From Lethocerus indicus (Eukaryota; Arthropoda; Insecta; Hemiptera; Belostomatidae), in contig JACDQD010000003.1 of assembly GCA_019843655.1 (NCBI GenBank), positions 12,154,925 to 12,218,924 on the forward strand: a stretch of DNA of 64,000 nucleotides. The letters are read 5' to 3'. Below, in pieces: positions 27,313-38,409 of this stretch. The translations under genes and the position numbers were made by a program. The notes below the pieces were generated by a model. The model saw nothing but the letters and a program-made list of their open reading frames with translations, ran no database searches and had not been told where the DNA came from. The first letter of the stretch is position 1; every line of letters begins with the position of its first letter.

Positions 27313-27350
27313 GTTGAACTTATAAGTTCAACTGTGATTTATAAATCACA
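27313..27350. repeat. Two abutting perfect palindromes
   Basis: GTTGAACTTATAAGTTCAAC (27313-27332, 20 bp, no spacer) is followed without a gap by TGTGATTTATAAATCACA (27333-27350, 18 bp). Each is its own reverse complement. Both have a TATA centre. Confidence 0.9.
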
Positions 27351-28240
27351 GGAGTTCTACAAGGAGCAGTCTCTCTTCTTTTTTCTTAATAATTTTTGAA
27401 AACAGTTACACTCACATGTATATTATTGAATAACCCAGACAAGTTGAAAGAAATGGTGTTTTGTTATCATTGAGTGATATCTACAGATATGATAAACACA
27501 ATTTGTTTCTTTTAATTTTAATTTCATTTTTGATCTAATACACATTATAAAACTAAAATGAATCAGTAGTTTAATTGCAAGTGCCAAATTTAGTTTAAAC
27601 TAATTTTGTCGTATCAAAATCAGTAAGTTCATTTTAATGTTTATATTGAATAAATTTAGCTGGACAAAAAATAATTTTATTAATTTTTTATGGGTATATA
27701 ATATTCAGAGTAGTACCCTGTACTCTCCTTTCAGTTAAAAACAGTTAATATTTTCCACAATTATCAAATTGTTATTATCTGTCTGAATGGTTAAGGTCAG
27801 CATTTCACACATTTCAAATGTGTTGAATAAATTTACCTCAGATTAGTAATTTGTACATTTCTATCTAGTTGTACATTTCATGTGGCATGTTGGTAACATA
27901 TTATTAAATGTTATTATTTGTCTGGAAAAAGGGGAAATAGCATCATTAAATTGAATGTTAATCATTAAAATACCATATAGGCAGTGTAAAATGAGACTGA
28001 AGTTGATGATATGATATGTACCTGATTAGGTGTGCACCTGGGCAACTAGCCTGAGGAGTTATTGAGACCAATTATTATTTAATTACTCTAATAAAATAAT
28101 AAATGTTGCACAATGGAAAATATAAATTAGGTGTGATCCTGTAAGATTCTTAACGCGTTATTTAGTAAGCGTTAGCATTTTGTATCTGCTTATATTTTTG
28201 AGTTACGCAATAGCCCGCCAGAAAGCAACTTGCAATCACG

Positions 28241-28310
28241 CAGCCCATGCAAGCATGGGTGAGATACTGACTGGTCTTTTTGAACCCCTTGAAAGGGGTT
28301 AGTCATCTTA
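28241..28310 (+). other. Hairpin cluster at the right edge of the CpG-free segment
   Basis: CCCATGC-AA-GCATGGG (7-bp stem) lies about 23 nt before AACCCCTT-GA-AAGGGGTT (8-bp stem); the second is flanked by TGACT and AGTCA, which can pair outside it. No known small RNA was recognised: U1, U2, U4, U5, U6 and tRNA signatures are absent. It could be a transposon end or a structured transcript. Confidence 0.4.
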
Positions 28311-28409
28311 TTCCTACTCAAATTAGCAATAAATAAAAAAACTCCGATTTTTGAGACATCAAGCCAAAAATATGAAAAGAAAGTTATGACGACATGACAG
28401 GATTTCAGG

Positions 28410-28412
<3 letters not shown>

Positions 28413-28456
<44 letters not shown>
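28413..28456. repeat. (TA)n microsatellite, 44 bp
   Basis: Pure TA alternation of the same length as the tract at 26684; together they bracket 1.7 kb. Confidence 0.97.
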
Positions 28457-28459
<3 letters not shown>

Positions 28460-31400
28460 AGGTCAAGTTATATTTGGAATAGGGATTTTCTGGACCATTA
28501 ATTCGATCAATACAATTGCTGAGCATACATAATTATTTATCTCTTGGAATGGCTGGACCCCCTTTGCAATAATCCAATTTGAAGTACGGGATTAGGAGTG
28601 TTCAATAATAATTAGCTTCGGAATTATCCAACGAATCGTTCAATTGGTAATAGAGGGCCGGCCCGAAAAACAAATTCCCCTCATTGTTGTATTGTCAGCG
28701 CACATCTACATCTGAAACAACACGCCACAAGCTAATTAGTTTGATCCGGGCGGTACTCGCTGTTTATTTTAAAATGTTAAATAATTTTAAATAATAAGAT
28801 TATCCGGGCGGGTTATTTAATTGCTTAATTTATGTTTGTCATACAAATGTCTTATCAGTAAAAAAATAATGTTTCTCCAACAGGTCCGGAAACAATCAGG
28901 AATATACCCCACATTCAACAAATTAAATCTGTTCGAATTCCCCTTACATAATATTTCCTTTAGAAAGCCTGTTCCACTGCTCTGTACTGGAATTTACAGA
29001 GTAGGGATGGGGTGTAATTAGGGTGCCTTATATAACTCAAATATTAATATAAATAACGTTATATACAATTATAACAAACCAAAATGAGGCGAAATTTCAT
29101 TCCACATGAAATCTCCCCATCGCTAATCATATTCTATATTTTTTTCATATTTAACAATCCTATGGTCCAAACCCTACTAACTCCTGGTAGCTCATAGGTG
29201 TTGGTTAGTCCTAACCTATCTAATTAATTGCGTATTCGAGCTGATTTCTTGAAACTGGCTATTAACCTCCTACAAGTGACGACGATGAAATTGATAACTG
29301 GGTTCATTAAAGGATGGCCCCAGGGTCATGTTGAAAGGGAAAGTCAGACCGTTTCATCCCAGCCTTTATTAGATAAAATTGAAAGCTGGATACCCGGCGG
29401 CTACTTGTCGGGCGGTCTCCCTTCTGGCAGGTATACACTCTCAACATAAACAGCCAGATAACTTACCGAATCCAATCAATATATCTCCTTCAATCGCCCT
29501 GACTGGGACCAAGCTGAAAGTTTGTTTGCGCACATTAATTAATATTTGTCCACGAATAGGATTTACACAGGCCCAAGACCAATCATACTCTTACCACTCT
29601 TTCAAGGACGATTGGGGACTGTTTATTTTATGTATTAAGCGATTAAAATATATATTTATTAGGTTTAATTTGTAATTTAAGGAATATTTCACGTTAACAC
29701 CCGTTACAATATACAAATGTTGATTACTACATGCATACCGGCCGGCCGAGACTTTCTACGTTTATATTCACGGATGTTGGGATCAGATTATACTTTTAAT
29801 ATGTAAAATTCCGGTAAAATAATCGGGACAATTATAAGAATAGAAAGCGGAGAATATATTTCACACTCACTCCAGTCACTCGCGTAATCACTCACATTCT
29901 TTCTGTGTTTTGTGGTGATTCGGTCTATTGTTTCAGCCGGTTTGGCGATTCGTGAAGTTCGTTTGTCTGTGTTTTTGGGGGTATGTCGAGGGTAATGCGG
30001 AGACTAGAGGGCAAAACGTTTCACTAAACCTTAATATGGTGGAGGACCAGGTGTTTTTCTCAGTGTTTATGTAGTGCAATTGGCTTGTCACCGTTATCCG
30101 CTTAATTTATAGGTTAAATTTAAGGAAATTATATTGGGTTGTATGATGCCGATAAAAATACCTAGATACCGGAGATTCCAGAATTTAAAAAAAAAAAAGA
30201 TGTTTAATAATCGACTCCTGGAATCAAGACATACCCTTAATATTTCCTCAATATTAGTCGTCAGTTTTCTATACATTCTTCGGAATAAATTGCGACGGCC
30301 GCGCTTTTCTTGTTATTAAAATAGATTGCGAGGGGAAAATTGAATTCTGAACCTCGCCATGGCTAACAGTTAGTTCATATATTTACATAGAACTGTTTAA
30401 TATTCCTGCTGTTAACCGTCCACGTGTCAAGTTTATAAATTAATTTCCCTTTGAAAATCCTCAAAATAGCAGAGCCGGGTACCCGAATTATGCGGTGTCA
30501 TCGTAAGTACAGGAATCATTGCGTTTCGTGCACTCCGAACAAAAATTACCGGAACTTGGCCAATATTTTCGATACTTGTAACATTATATTTCTTATAATT
30601 CCCTAGAGATGATAAATTAGGCATGAAAATATTGTGGATCAAAAATTCAACGCTATAAATAGACATAATAGAAACTGGGTTTTTCTTTGGGAAAGAAACA
30701 TTTGATCATGTCCAAGAAAATAGAAAATGAAGAATAAAAAGAACTTGTTAGGCCAACCGCCTGTTATAGCAATTTCCAAATGTGCATGAACCCCAGTTGA
30801 ATAAAACCGTGGTCAAATAACGAAAACATCCGGTAAATAGAATTGGCAATAAAACATATTTAATTTATAATGAACCGTAACAATGTATTTTTCTCTTATA
30901 TCAGACCTATCTATAAATGTAGTAAAATAACCATATTTGAGCTGTAGATGCAATAAGTAACGACAAACACGAACGTATATGATTTATGTGTACATATTTA
31001 TTGCCCGGTATGCTTATTGGCGATGAGTTGCGATATATTCCGTTTCAATAAATAGGCTCACTAACTGGATTATCGATTGAGGGACGATTCACCGGATGAT
31101 AAAATAAAAAGGGACGAAAAAAAGGAGATGAAAAACGAGGACGGCGGAAGAGGAAGAAATTACATTGGAACGGAGGCCAAGATGATTCGGGTGGAAGGAA
31201 TCCGGCGAATGGAAATACCGACGACGTGGATTTATGGTCGGGCACCCCACCCTTCTAGTATTTTCCAATACTATTTTATTTGTTGTTGTAGCTTTTATTT
31301 TATTTTTTGTTCCGCCCGAGTTTGACTTGAGATTCAGACCCTTCGGTGTAGATCTTTATGCGTTTCATTCGTGTGACGTCAACCGAGCGGATTTAAATCC

Positions 31401-34400
31401 GGAAAATGGAAGGAATAAAAGATGGAACCGAATAATATCAGCGATCATTCTGCCAGGTACACAATGGTAGGAATTAGTTAGCAACTAACAAGAACAAATC
31501 AATTAGTTGAATTTCTTTCAACTAAAAACTACAAAAACTAGCTGTTAAGCGCTGAAGTACGACTTTAATTTTTGTAATGAAATTAGTTTTAGTTGGTACG
31601 GGCAATTAATTTTTATTGGTAACTAACAACTAATTAGCATTATCGTTGGTGATAATGCAAATCAAAAAACAAAAAATGATATTGGACAGGAAAATATAAT
31701 TCGACCTGCAAGCGAAAATTTACACGACCCAACTGAGCATAACGATTGACTATAATCATTAAGCATTATTATACGCACAGAAATTCATATATTATACATT
31801 ATGCATACGAAGAATGGTCATTCTACGCATTGAACATTTATTATCAGGTTTCTAAAATTAGGTTGCACCACAATATGAATATCTTTCTACATCACCCGGG
31901 AATGCTTGGGTTGTTTCCGATTCGTGCTACCATCTACCGGTTTTTCAAAGAGCGTTGAAAGTTGAATTTCGAGTACGTACTTCCATCTTACGTCGAACCT
32001 TGGTACTATTTGAGTGGTAATACAACGGAACCATGAACGGAAGGTGTATATATATACCATCCATAAAGTATTTTCTTATTCCCTATAAAGGAATTCGTTC
32101 TTTACTTGTATTGGAATCCTAACAGCAAAACACTACACAGTGTAGACGTCCGATTTTTATTTTCTGAGCATAATCCCACTGCATGCACTAATTGGGCGGT
32201 AATTAAATTTTATTGATTATTTGCTCGAGTCTTTTTATAAAAATGTTGGCATTCAACTGAAAATTATGATTCAAATATAAAAAGCGTTTTGAAGAACATT
32301 TGAATGTTTACCATTCAGAGCGAGTAATCAGTAAGTAATTAATGATTACAAAAATTGAAAAATCTTGAAAATTATAAGACCGCGGCACAACTTGTGCGCA
32401 ATTTAAAATATGAGGCTCGTTTCCTACAGGTCAGGCTCGGACGAAAGAGCCCACGGAAAAAAGAACCGGGTGAAAGATATCAGAGAAAATATAGAACTCG
32501 TTCAATTAGCCTTCCAACTGCCAATTACAGATCCTCACCCAAATCTTTATCTGGGTTATTGGGGAGAAAGCCAAAGCAATCTTACCATTAAACATCGCCG
32601 CCATTTCATTTCAAAATATGAATTTATAATGTAAATACGATACAATATATCAGTTCTCCGCAATTGCTAAATTCCCACGATTCGGTTATTCTTATTGAAT
32701 AACTAAGTTGTCATTAAAGTTAATCAAAAAATATATATAGAAATATTTAGAATATATCGACCGGGAGGGGTCCCCGAGGGTTCTAGATACTTATAACCGT
32801 GTCTGGAACCAGATAGATATCGGTATTTCGGCATTTTCAGTAGTGGGCGGGTAGTGATTATTAATTACAGTAACTCTATAACTGGGTGGCACAGTCATAA
32901 ATTAAATTGTATATGATTCCTTTGAACGACTGGCAATCACTGCCCTTAGTGATTAACGAGGATTAACGACGCGTTGGTATTCGATGTCAACAACTCGACA
33001 TTATAAAATATGATTCACAAGATTGCTGAAGAGAAGTTCATTTCTGCCGGCAACCTAACAACTAATTATGTGCCTGAGGTAACAGGGTCCTGTCACCGAC
33101 CTACTCGCGTTACTATCCGTATCTTTAGCACCAGTTCTTCGCCTACCCAACCAAGAAATTAAACCTAGTTCCGACGTGAAACCTAGTGTCAAATCCCAAT
33201 TCGACAACTCTATGAAATTATCCACCTTTAAGATAAGAAGCAACACCGAAGGAATCCTCTCATTTCGTATGACCTTAGTGCACTATAACATATTATGGGC
33301 CTACTTCCTCCTTTAAATTGATACATGACACATCATGATAGGGTTGAGCTTGCTATTTCTAAGCAAGTGGCGAAGAAACGAAGAAATCATGTACCTTCCA
33401 ACGCCCTAGTTCTGAGGAAAGATTTTATTCGAACATAAATCTTCACACCGTCAACCGATCAACTTATTAATGAATGAAATAAAGATGGAACCAGAACAAA
33501 ATACCCTTTCGTCTGGCATGTGACACTTCTCCTACATATCAATTGGGGTAGAGTGCGATAATTAAGTGCAGTTAAAGTTATAAGATCTAGAGATCTGTTA
33601 CGTCGGAATGAAACAATAGAACCTTATCAGGAAATAGTATTACCTACATCCTGTCTCGGTGAAATTCTGCCTGTCCTGTAACATCTTTTGGTCTTGAAGA
33701 TAAATTTTCAATCTAGAAATTTTTTCAAAACATCATCCAGGAAAAGCTACGGTCACAAATGTAAGAAGAAATTCTGCAGAATGCGAAGCATAATCATTCA
33801 AATTTTCTTCCTTTTATATATTATGATGCGTGTTTTTAAACGAATAACGGAATATCTAAGTTTAAAAACGAATAATATTTTAATATTATATAATAATTAA
33901 GTTATACATTTAAATTCTAATGAAATACGACGAATTATTCGGGGAAGTTTGAATTGGGAAATATCATAGAGAGCTTTAAATTGTTTTTCATACTGACCAC
34001 GAACTAGGCTGTCACGGGTGAATTCGTTGTTGCAGACCATTCAGTCTGTTTACCGCAGCCAACCGAGATAATTTGGAAAAAGTAGGCTGCTTACGCATGC
34101 TCCATCAGAGAAAGCACACAATTACTCGCCATACTGATAACGGGCAAAACCGGAACTGTTACCTATATTTCCCACCGACTCGGGCTAACAAACCATTTCA
34201 AATTACATTTATCACCGCCCGTTTGTTCCTAATTTACAATTAGGATTTCGACTCTTCGCCATCGTCGCCGTTACGTATCTATATCACGTCTATTATCACT
34301 TGTTACTGCAATTGAGTAGTGTTCATTAAGGTAAGACATTCCGACAGCAGCGTAACGCCAAGTTACGGTCGTCGACAGAAACGGGTAGAGCCAATACGCT

Positions 34401-34667
34401 AATAGCTACGGATTCCACTCCATTGGTACATGGTACATGGTACATACATCAACCCATCGGCCCCCGCTCTCATTATCTCCACCGATATAGCACTAAACTA
34501 AATAAACGCATAAAACACCTCAGGGCTGGGTTGGAGTTAGAAAAGAAGCTCAAGTTAAAATCTCAAATAGAACAAAACAATATTGTTTGTCAATACCTGG
34601 ATATTGTTATATAAGTAAAGGTCACGGGCGGTTTTCTTTGAATCAGCGATTTGTTGCGCGATTTATT
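28457..34667. other. Intergenic, no supportable gene
   Basis: It contains the dyad-dense cluster at 31.5-31.7 kb, a strongly purine-biased strand at 31080-31215 and a triple GGTACAT repeat at 34425-34445. No coding region could be supported. Confidence 0.55.
31470..31660. promoter_or_regulatory. Dyad-dense AACTA/TAGTT cluster
   Basis: About 190 bp holding repeated TAGTT/AACTA words in both orientations. It includes TTAGTTGAA-TTTCT-TTCAACTAA (31503-31525, 9-bp stem) and GCATTATC-GTTGGT-GATAATGC (31637-31658, 8-bp stem). It may be a clustered binding-site element; function is not known. Confidence 0.4.
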
Positions 34668-35345
34668 TTTGTCCTCTGACCTTTTCGGACATTTTGTGAA
34701 CCCCAAGGCACAGTTTTGTTGAATTTGTCAGTTTTTAAGATCCGCAAGAATCAGTTGAACAGATTGAAACTCCAATTTAATTGATTAATAAAAACAGTAT
34801 CGAAAAGCAATAAAGAAAAAAAGGTCAAAACACAAAAAAGTACGAGTGGAAATAAAAGTAACAGAAAACTATTTTAATTTAGAGTAAAAGATTATTGCGG
34901 GTATTATTTTTAATATTACTTTTCAGTTTAAAAAATAAATTCCTTTATATTGAAACTGACGATGAAATTATTTTAATTGGCGTCGCGGATACTATAAAAG
35001 ATATCAAGATAATAATCAAAAGCTTTTCAAAATTCTTATTCAGCTTTTCATCAAAATCTTGAAAGTTCAGAATATTATATCGCCGTAATGGTATGTATTG
35101 CGATTACGTACGAATACGGATAAGCATTTATGGCTAAATAATTACAGAAAATACCGCACGAACCAAGAGAAGAGTATGTGTTTTATGCTACCTCGTGGCG
35201 GTTCTCGGGCTCAGGAAACCATTGAACGAATTGAACGACTTTTTTGGTCACTTATTCAATTTAATTAATTAATAAATAGATTTTTTAAAACGTAACAAGG
35301 CAACAATAAATAATAAGGTCCGCACACACGGGCACTCAACCTATA
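34668..35345 (-). other. 3' flank of the Osiris-like exon, probable 3'UTR
   Basis: No coding signal. A minus-strand AATAAA reads near 34673-34668, about 670 nt past the stop, and is the nearest clear polyadenylation hexamer I found. The stretch is AT-rich with several TTAATTAATTAA-like runs. Assignment as UTR is inferred from position only. Confidence 0.25.
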
Positions 35346-35654
35346 TCATCGGAGGTTCCTCCTGCGCCTCCTGTAGTGGGTTGGACCGTGGCTATGATGA
35401 TGATCGTAGCCGTAGTTCTTGTAGACGATGTTTGCGCCCGGCCTGGGTCCGAACACGAGGTTCCTCACGGTCATGAAGACCGCCGCCCAAAGCGCCGCCT
35501 GGTTCACCATCAGGGCCTTCAATATCATTATTTTGAGCGCCGAGAGGAGGAAAGGAGCAAACCCCATCTGGATAAGGAGTGGGATGACTAGCAGCACTCC
35601 TCCGCCTCCCATCTTATCCAAAAGTTCGTGCATTCTTAAAGAAACTCGAGACTT
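35346..35654 (-). CDS. Osiris-like (DUF1676-type) protein, 3' terminal coding exon (partial gene)
   Basis: The open frame runs from acceptor tctgtcag (exon from 35654, AAG TCT CGA, phase 0) to TGA at 35348-35346, 102 codons. Seen in order: a basic/amphipathic lead (KSRVSLRMHELLDK); a Gly run; a long hydrophobic segment of about 45 residues with Lys breaks (VLLVIPLLIQMGFAPFLLSA, KALMVNQAALWAAVF); then a polar tail with YGYDHHHSHG and a closing Arg run. Known: Osiris proteins have an N-terminal signal peptide and Cys pair, then a hydrophobic DUF1676 region of the form LLPLLL-ALKAL-KAL-V-K-AL, and a C-terminal tail with Tyr/Gly/His repeats. The match in order and character is good, but I cannot place the upstream signal-peptide and Cys exons, so the gene is partial here. 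Osiris genes are normally clustered; no second one is visible. Confidence 0.6.
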   Translation of the reverse strand, partial: KSRVSLRMHELLDKMGGGGVLLVIPLLIQMGFAPFLLSALKIMILKALMVNQAALWAAVFMTVRNLVFGPRPGANIVYKNYGYDHHHSHGPTHYRRRRRNLR

Positions 35655-38351
35655 CTGACAGAATCCTTAACTGTGAACGTCGGAACGAAATATGAAGTAA
35701 CAACCGAAACAGCGGTCACTCAACACCTTCGACTCCCTCTTAACTTGCACCCTCGTAAATTCCAAGAATGGAAGCCGTCGTTTAATGTTTCTAAAAAACG
35801 CAAGAGGCTGCCTGAACGACGGTGACTGGCCGACTGATGTTGTACCGACGGCGGTCTCTAGCTTCATACGAGAAGCCTCCCACCACTTTCCTTCCTAGCC
35901 CGCTGATCTTCGGTCATCGGTCACCACGATGTCCCTACCATTATAACAGTAACCTAATTTCGGCGATCTAATTAGGCAAACGGATAATTGCCTCGAGAAA
36001 TTCGGAAAAAGCGGCTATAACGGCAGTGTTTAATAACGAACGCTTACAAATTTGGCCTAATATGGTTTCTTCGTACCATTTAATTTATTATCCGTGTACA
36101 AAAACGGACTAGTTTTCTCATCTCAGATTTACCAATTCCGATAGGCAGTTGGGCCGCGGTTTCTTCCTCTCCAGAAACCTTTTAAAGAGCTCAAATGCCA
36201 TTGGGTAGCATTGAGGGGATTTCGAACGATTTCAATTGCGCATAGACCCTATGGCAAATGCCTTATAGACACCTTAATAAAAAGACCTTTTGTAATAAAG
36301 GCTTGTCCCCGTGCCAACGCCTATGCTATGTATTGGCAACTACGAATCCGGTTTGTGAAAGCTTCCACTTTTTAGAATACTTTCAGTTTTTTTGTTCAGA
36401 AACGAGGATCCGGCGGAATGGATATTTTTTCCGGCGAAGCGTGGCTTTCTCCGACGGACGATAGGCGGCGGCCTAGTGAAAGGAGGAGCTCCCTCCCCCT
36501 CCACAAAAGATTTAGGACACGGTCCCCTAGCAAACACCAATTCGTAAGAGGAAGAAGAGAAATGAGAACGTTCCCGAATCGCCAATTGAATCAGTAACAG
36601 GTCTACATTAAGAACCGTATCGGACGAGCCCAACATGCCCGTTGTCGCACTCGAATCATTTTCACAAGTCTACTTAGCGAGTTATGGCCAACCTCGTGAA
36701 TCTTTGTGCCGACTCCGTACGTTTGGGCCTTGAATACGTTTTAAAAATAAAACTTACTAAATCTAATCTAAAAACCAATCTCTCGGTAATCAGAGACGCT
36801 GCGAGTTCTAAATCCGCGGTTGACTATCCATAAACCGGTTCCTTGCCATAACTTTAAACGTATTCATAAACGCTCGAAGGAATATTCGAGAATTCTTCTT
36901 ACCGCCGACACTCTACATTTCAATAAACGCTCCGGCACGCCTTCGGATTCGATTAAAATGCAAAATAACGTAGTGGGAAAACATTGCATAGGTGAACAAG
37001 GATGGGGGGCGCCGACCGGTTTGGGCGTATAATTTCGGTCAGCCAGTTAGCATGACGACCCAGCGAAAGTTTTTTGAAAGCCGAAATGCGAGCACAGCCA
37101 TAGTCCTCTCTCATGATCCGGTTTCGGCAGACCTCTATGCGCTAACAGTACTCTAGGCATGAGAACTCCCCTTCCATTTACCTTATCTCATACCGCTACC
37201 TTACCAAATATCTGAGAAGGATTTCTCGCACGCCAATCTGTAAAATCTTTTTTTAGTCCTAAACGTTTTTTGGTTGGACCTAAACCATTTTTTATATTTT
37301 AAAACCTTCTTATATTGTACTAAATTGTTTAGAATCGAGAGTTATTGTTATACTGGAATTGGAGGTTCGATCCGGCCATAAACTCAGAATAAATAAACGT
37401 TCGAATAATTCTTATTGCGATCTCTGCTCTGTACTAACTGATTCTCACATAAAACAATTCGGGCAATTTACATCACATCGCACTGTAATGGAGTATATTA
37501 ACGACCATGAGGCCCCTATGGGTTTAAACCCGTTCTTATCATCTCGCTGTTTATTCTATTCCTTCGAGTTTTATTTTCCTATTCTTCACATTCTGAGATC
37601 AATAGACCAAGTTGGTGTTTTTTTTAAATCTTTATGAAAATATTAAGTGCGATTTTTATTTATTTAGTTGATTTGGTTTGATCGAGTTGGACCGCATTAT
37701 AGCATTGTGCCCACAGTCACATTTTTTAAACTTAGTCACAGTAGAAGAAATTATTTATTAAAGTCGATCAAAGTTAGATGGAATTGCGTTAAACTCAAAT
37801 TTAAAAGCACACCACGCCCATAATGTATTTATTACCTTCAATCCTGAAAATGTAGACCCTCATTTTCCTTTGTCGGTTCGCTACAAAACCATTTTTCAGC
37901 CATCTACTTCTGATGTGATCATGCAGTTATACGAATTTGTACACCATTACAGCCCTAATTTTATTACTGACTTTCAATTATATTAATAGCGTAATCCATA
38001 TTTATAAAATATATAAACACAATAACGAAAGAAAAAATTATGAAGGGTAAATTCGCGTTGATGGACAGAAGTCAAATCTAGACTGTTTATGGAAGCAAGT
38101 TGTTTATGCAAACTTATTTATGCATCACTTTGACCAAAACTTATTATTTATTTGTTCTAATTTTAAACGTCTTTCTTACTCTGAGTAGCTGTAGAGAGGA
38201 ATGAAGACAGTTTTTCAAATATCTCTGTTATTCTACCATTTTATGAGGTAATAGATTAAAAAATAAATGTCGATGACCCGACTTTAGGAGCGTGTTGGAC
38301 ACTCTCACCCGCTTTTCGGCCACATCCGGAATGCAACCTTAAAACGGACAG

Positions 38352-38353
<2 letters not shown>
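35655..38353. other. Upstream side of the Osiris-like exon; no exon confirmed
   Basis: The 5' exons of the Osiris-like gene should lie here or beyond. A minus-strand frame ending at a possible donor at 36538 reads VLNVDLLLIQLAIRERSHF, loosely like the Osiris mid-region and in the right phase, but its acceptor is poor, so it is not called. Confidence 0.4.

Positions 38354-38406
<53 letters not shown>
38354..38406. repeat. (TA)n microsatellite, 53 bp
   Basis: Pure TA alternation followed by an imperfect CACGTATATATATG. It lies about 600 bp outside the left edge of the CpG-depleted block. Confidence 0.97.

Positions 38407-38409
<3 letters not shown>

Larger units (their letters stand above)
26728..28152. 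other. CpG-free segment in a CpG-normal intergenic region
   Basis: In about 1.42 kb I find a single CG (near 27610), while flanking sequence has several per 100 bases. The left edge is a 44-bp (TA)n tract; the right edge is an abrupt return of CpG at AACGCG near 28153. There is no ORF of 60 codons on either strand. It could be a former or present methylated transcribed unit (non-coding exon or UTR), or an inserted copy of a methylated sequence. Inside lie a C16 run and two abutting perfect palindromes. Confidence 0.6.

Noticed and set aside
28241..28275. Helitron 3' end (hairpin then CTRR)
   Set aside because: A CTGA follows the 7-bp hairpin, but the spacing is short, the next base is C rather than the expected T, and no TC 5' end or Rep/helicase ORF is found.
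34425..34445. Triple GGTACAT repeat
   Set aside because: Only three 7-bp units; too short to be more than local slippage.
35376..35658. Plus-strand frames opposite the Osiris-like exon
   Set aside because: They mirror the hydrophobic codons of the minus-strand exon; only the minus frame has a family-like layout and a phase-compatible acceptor.
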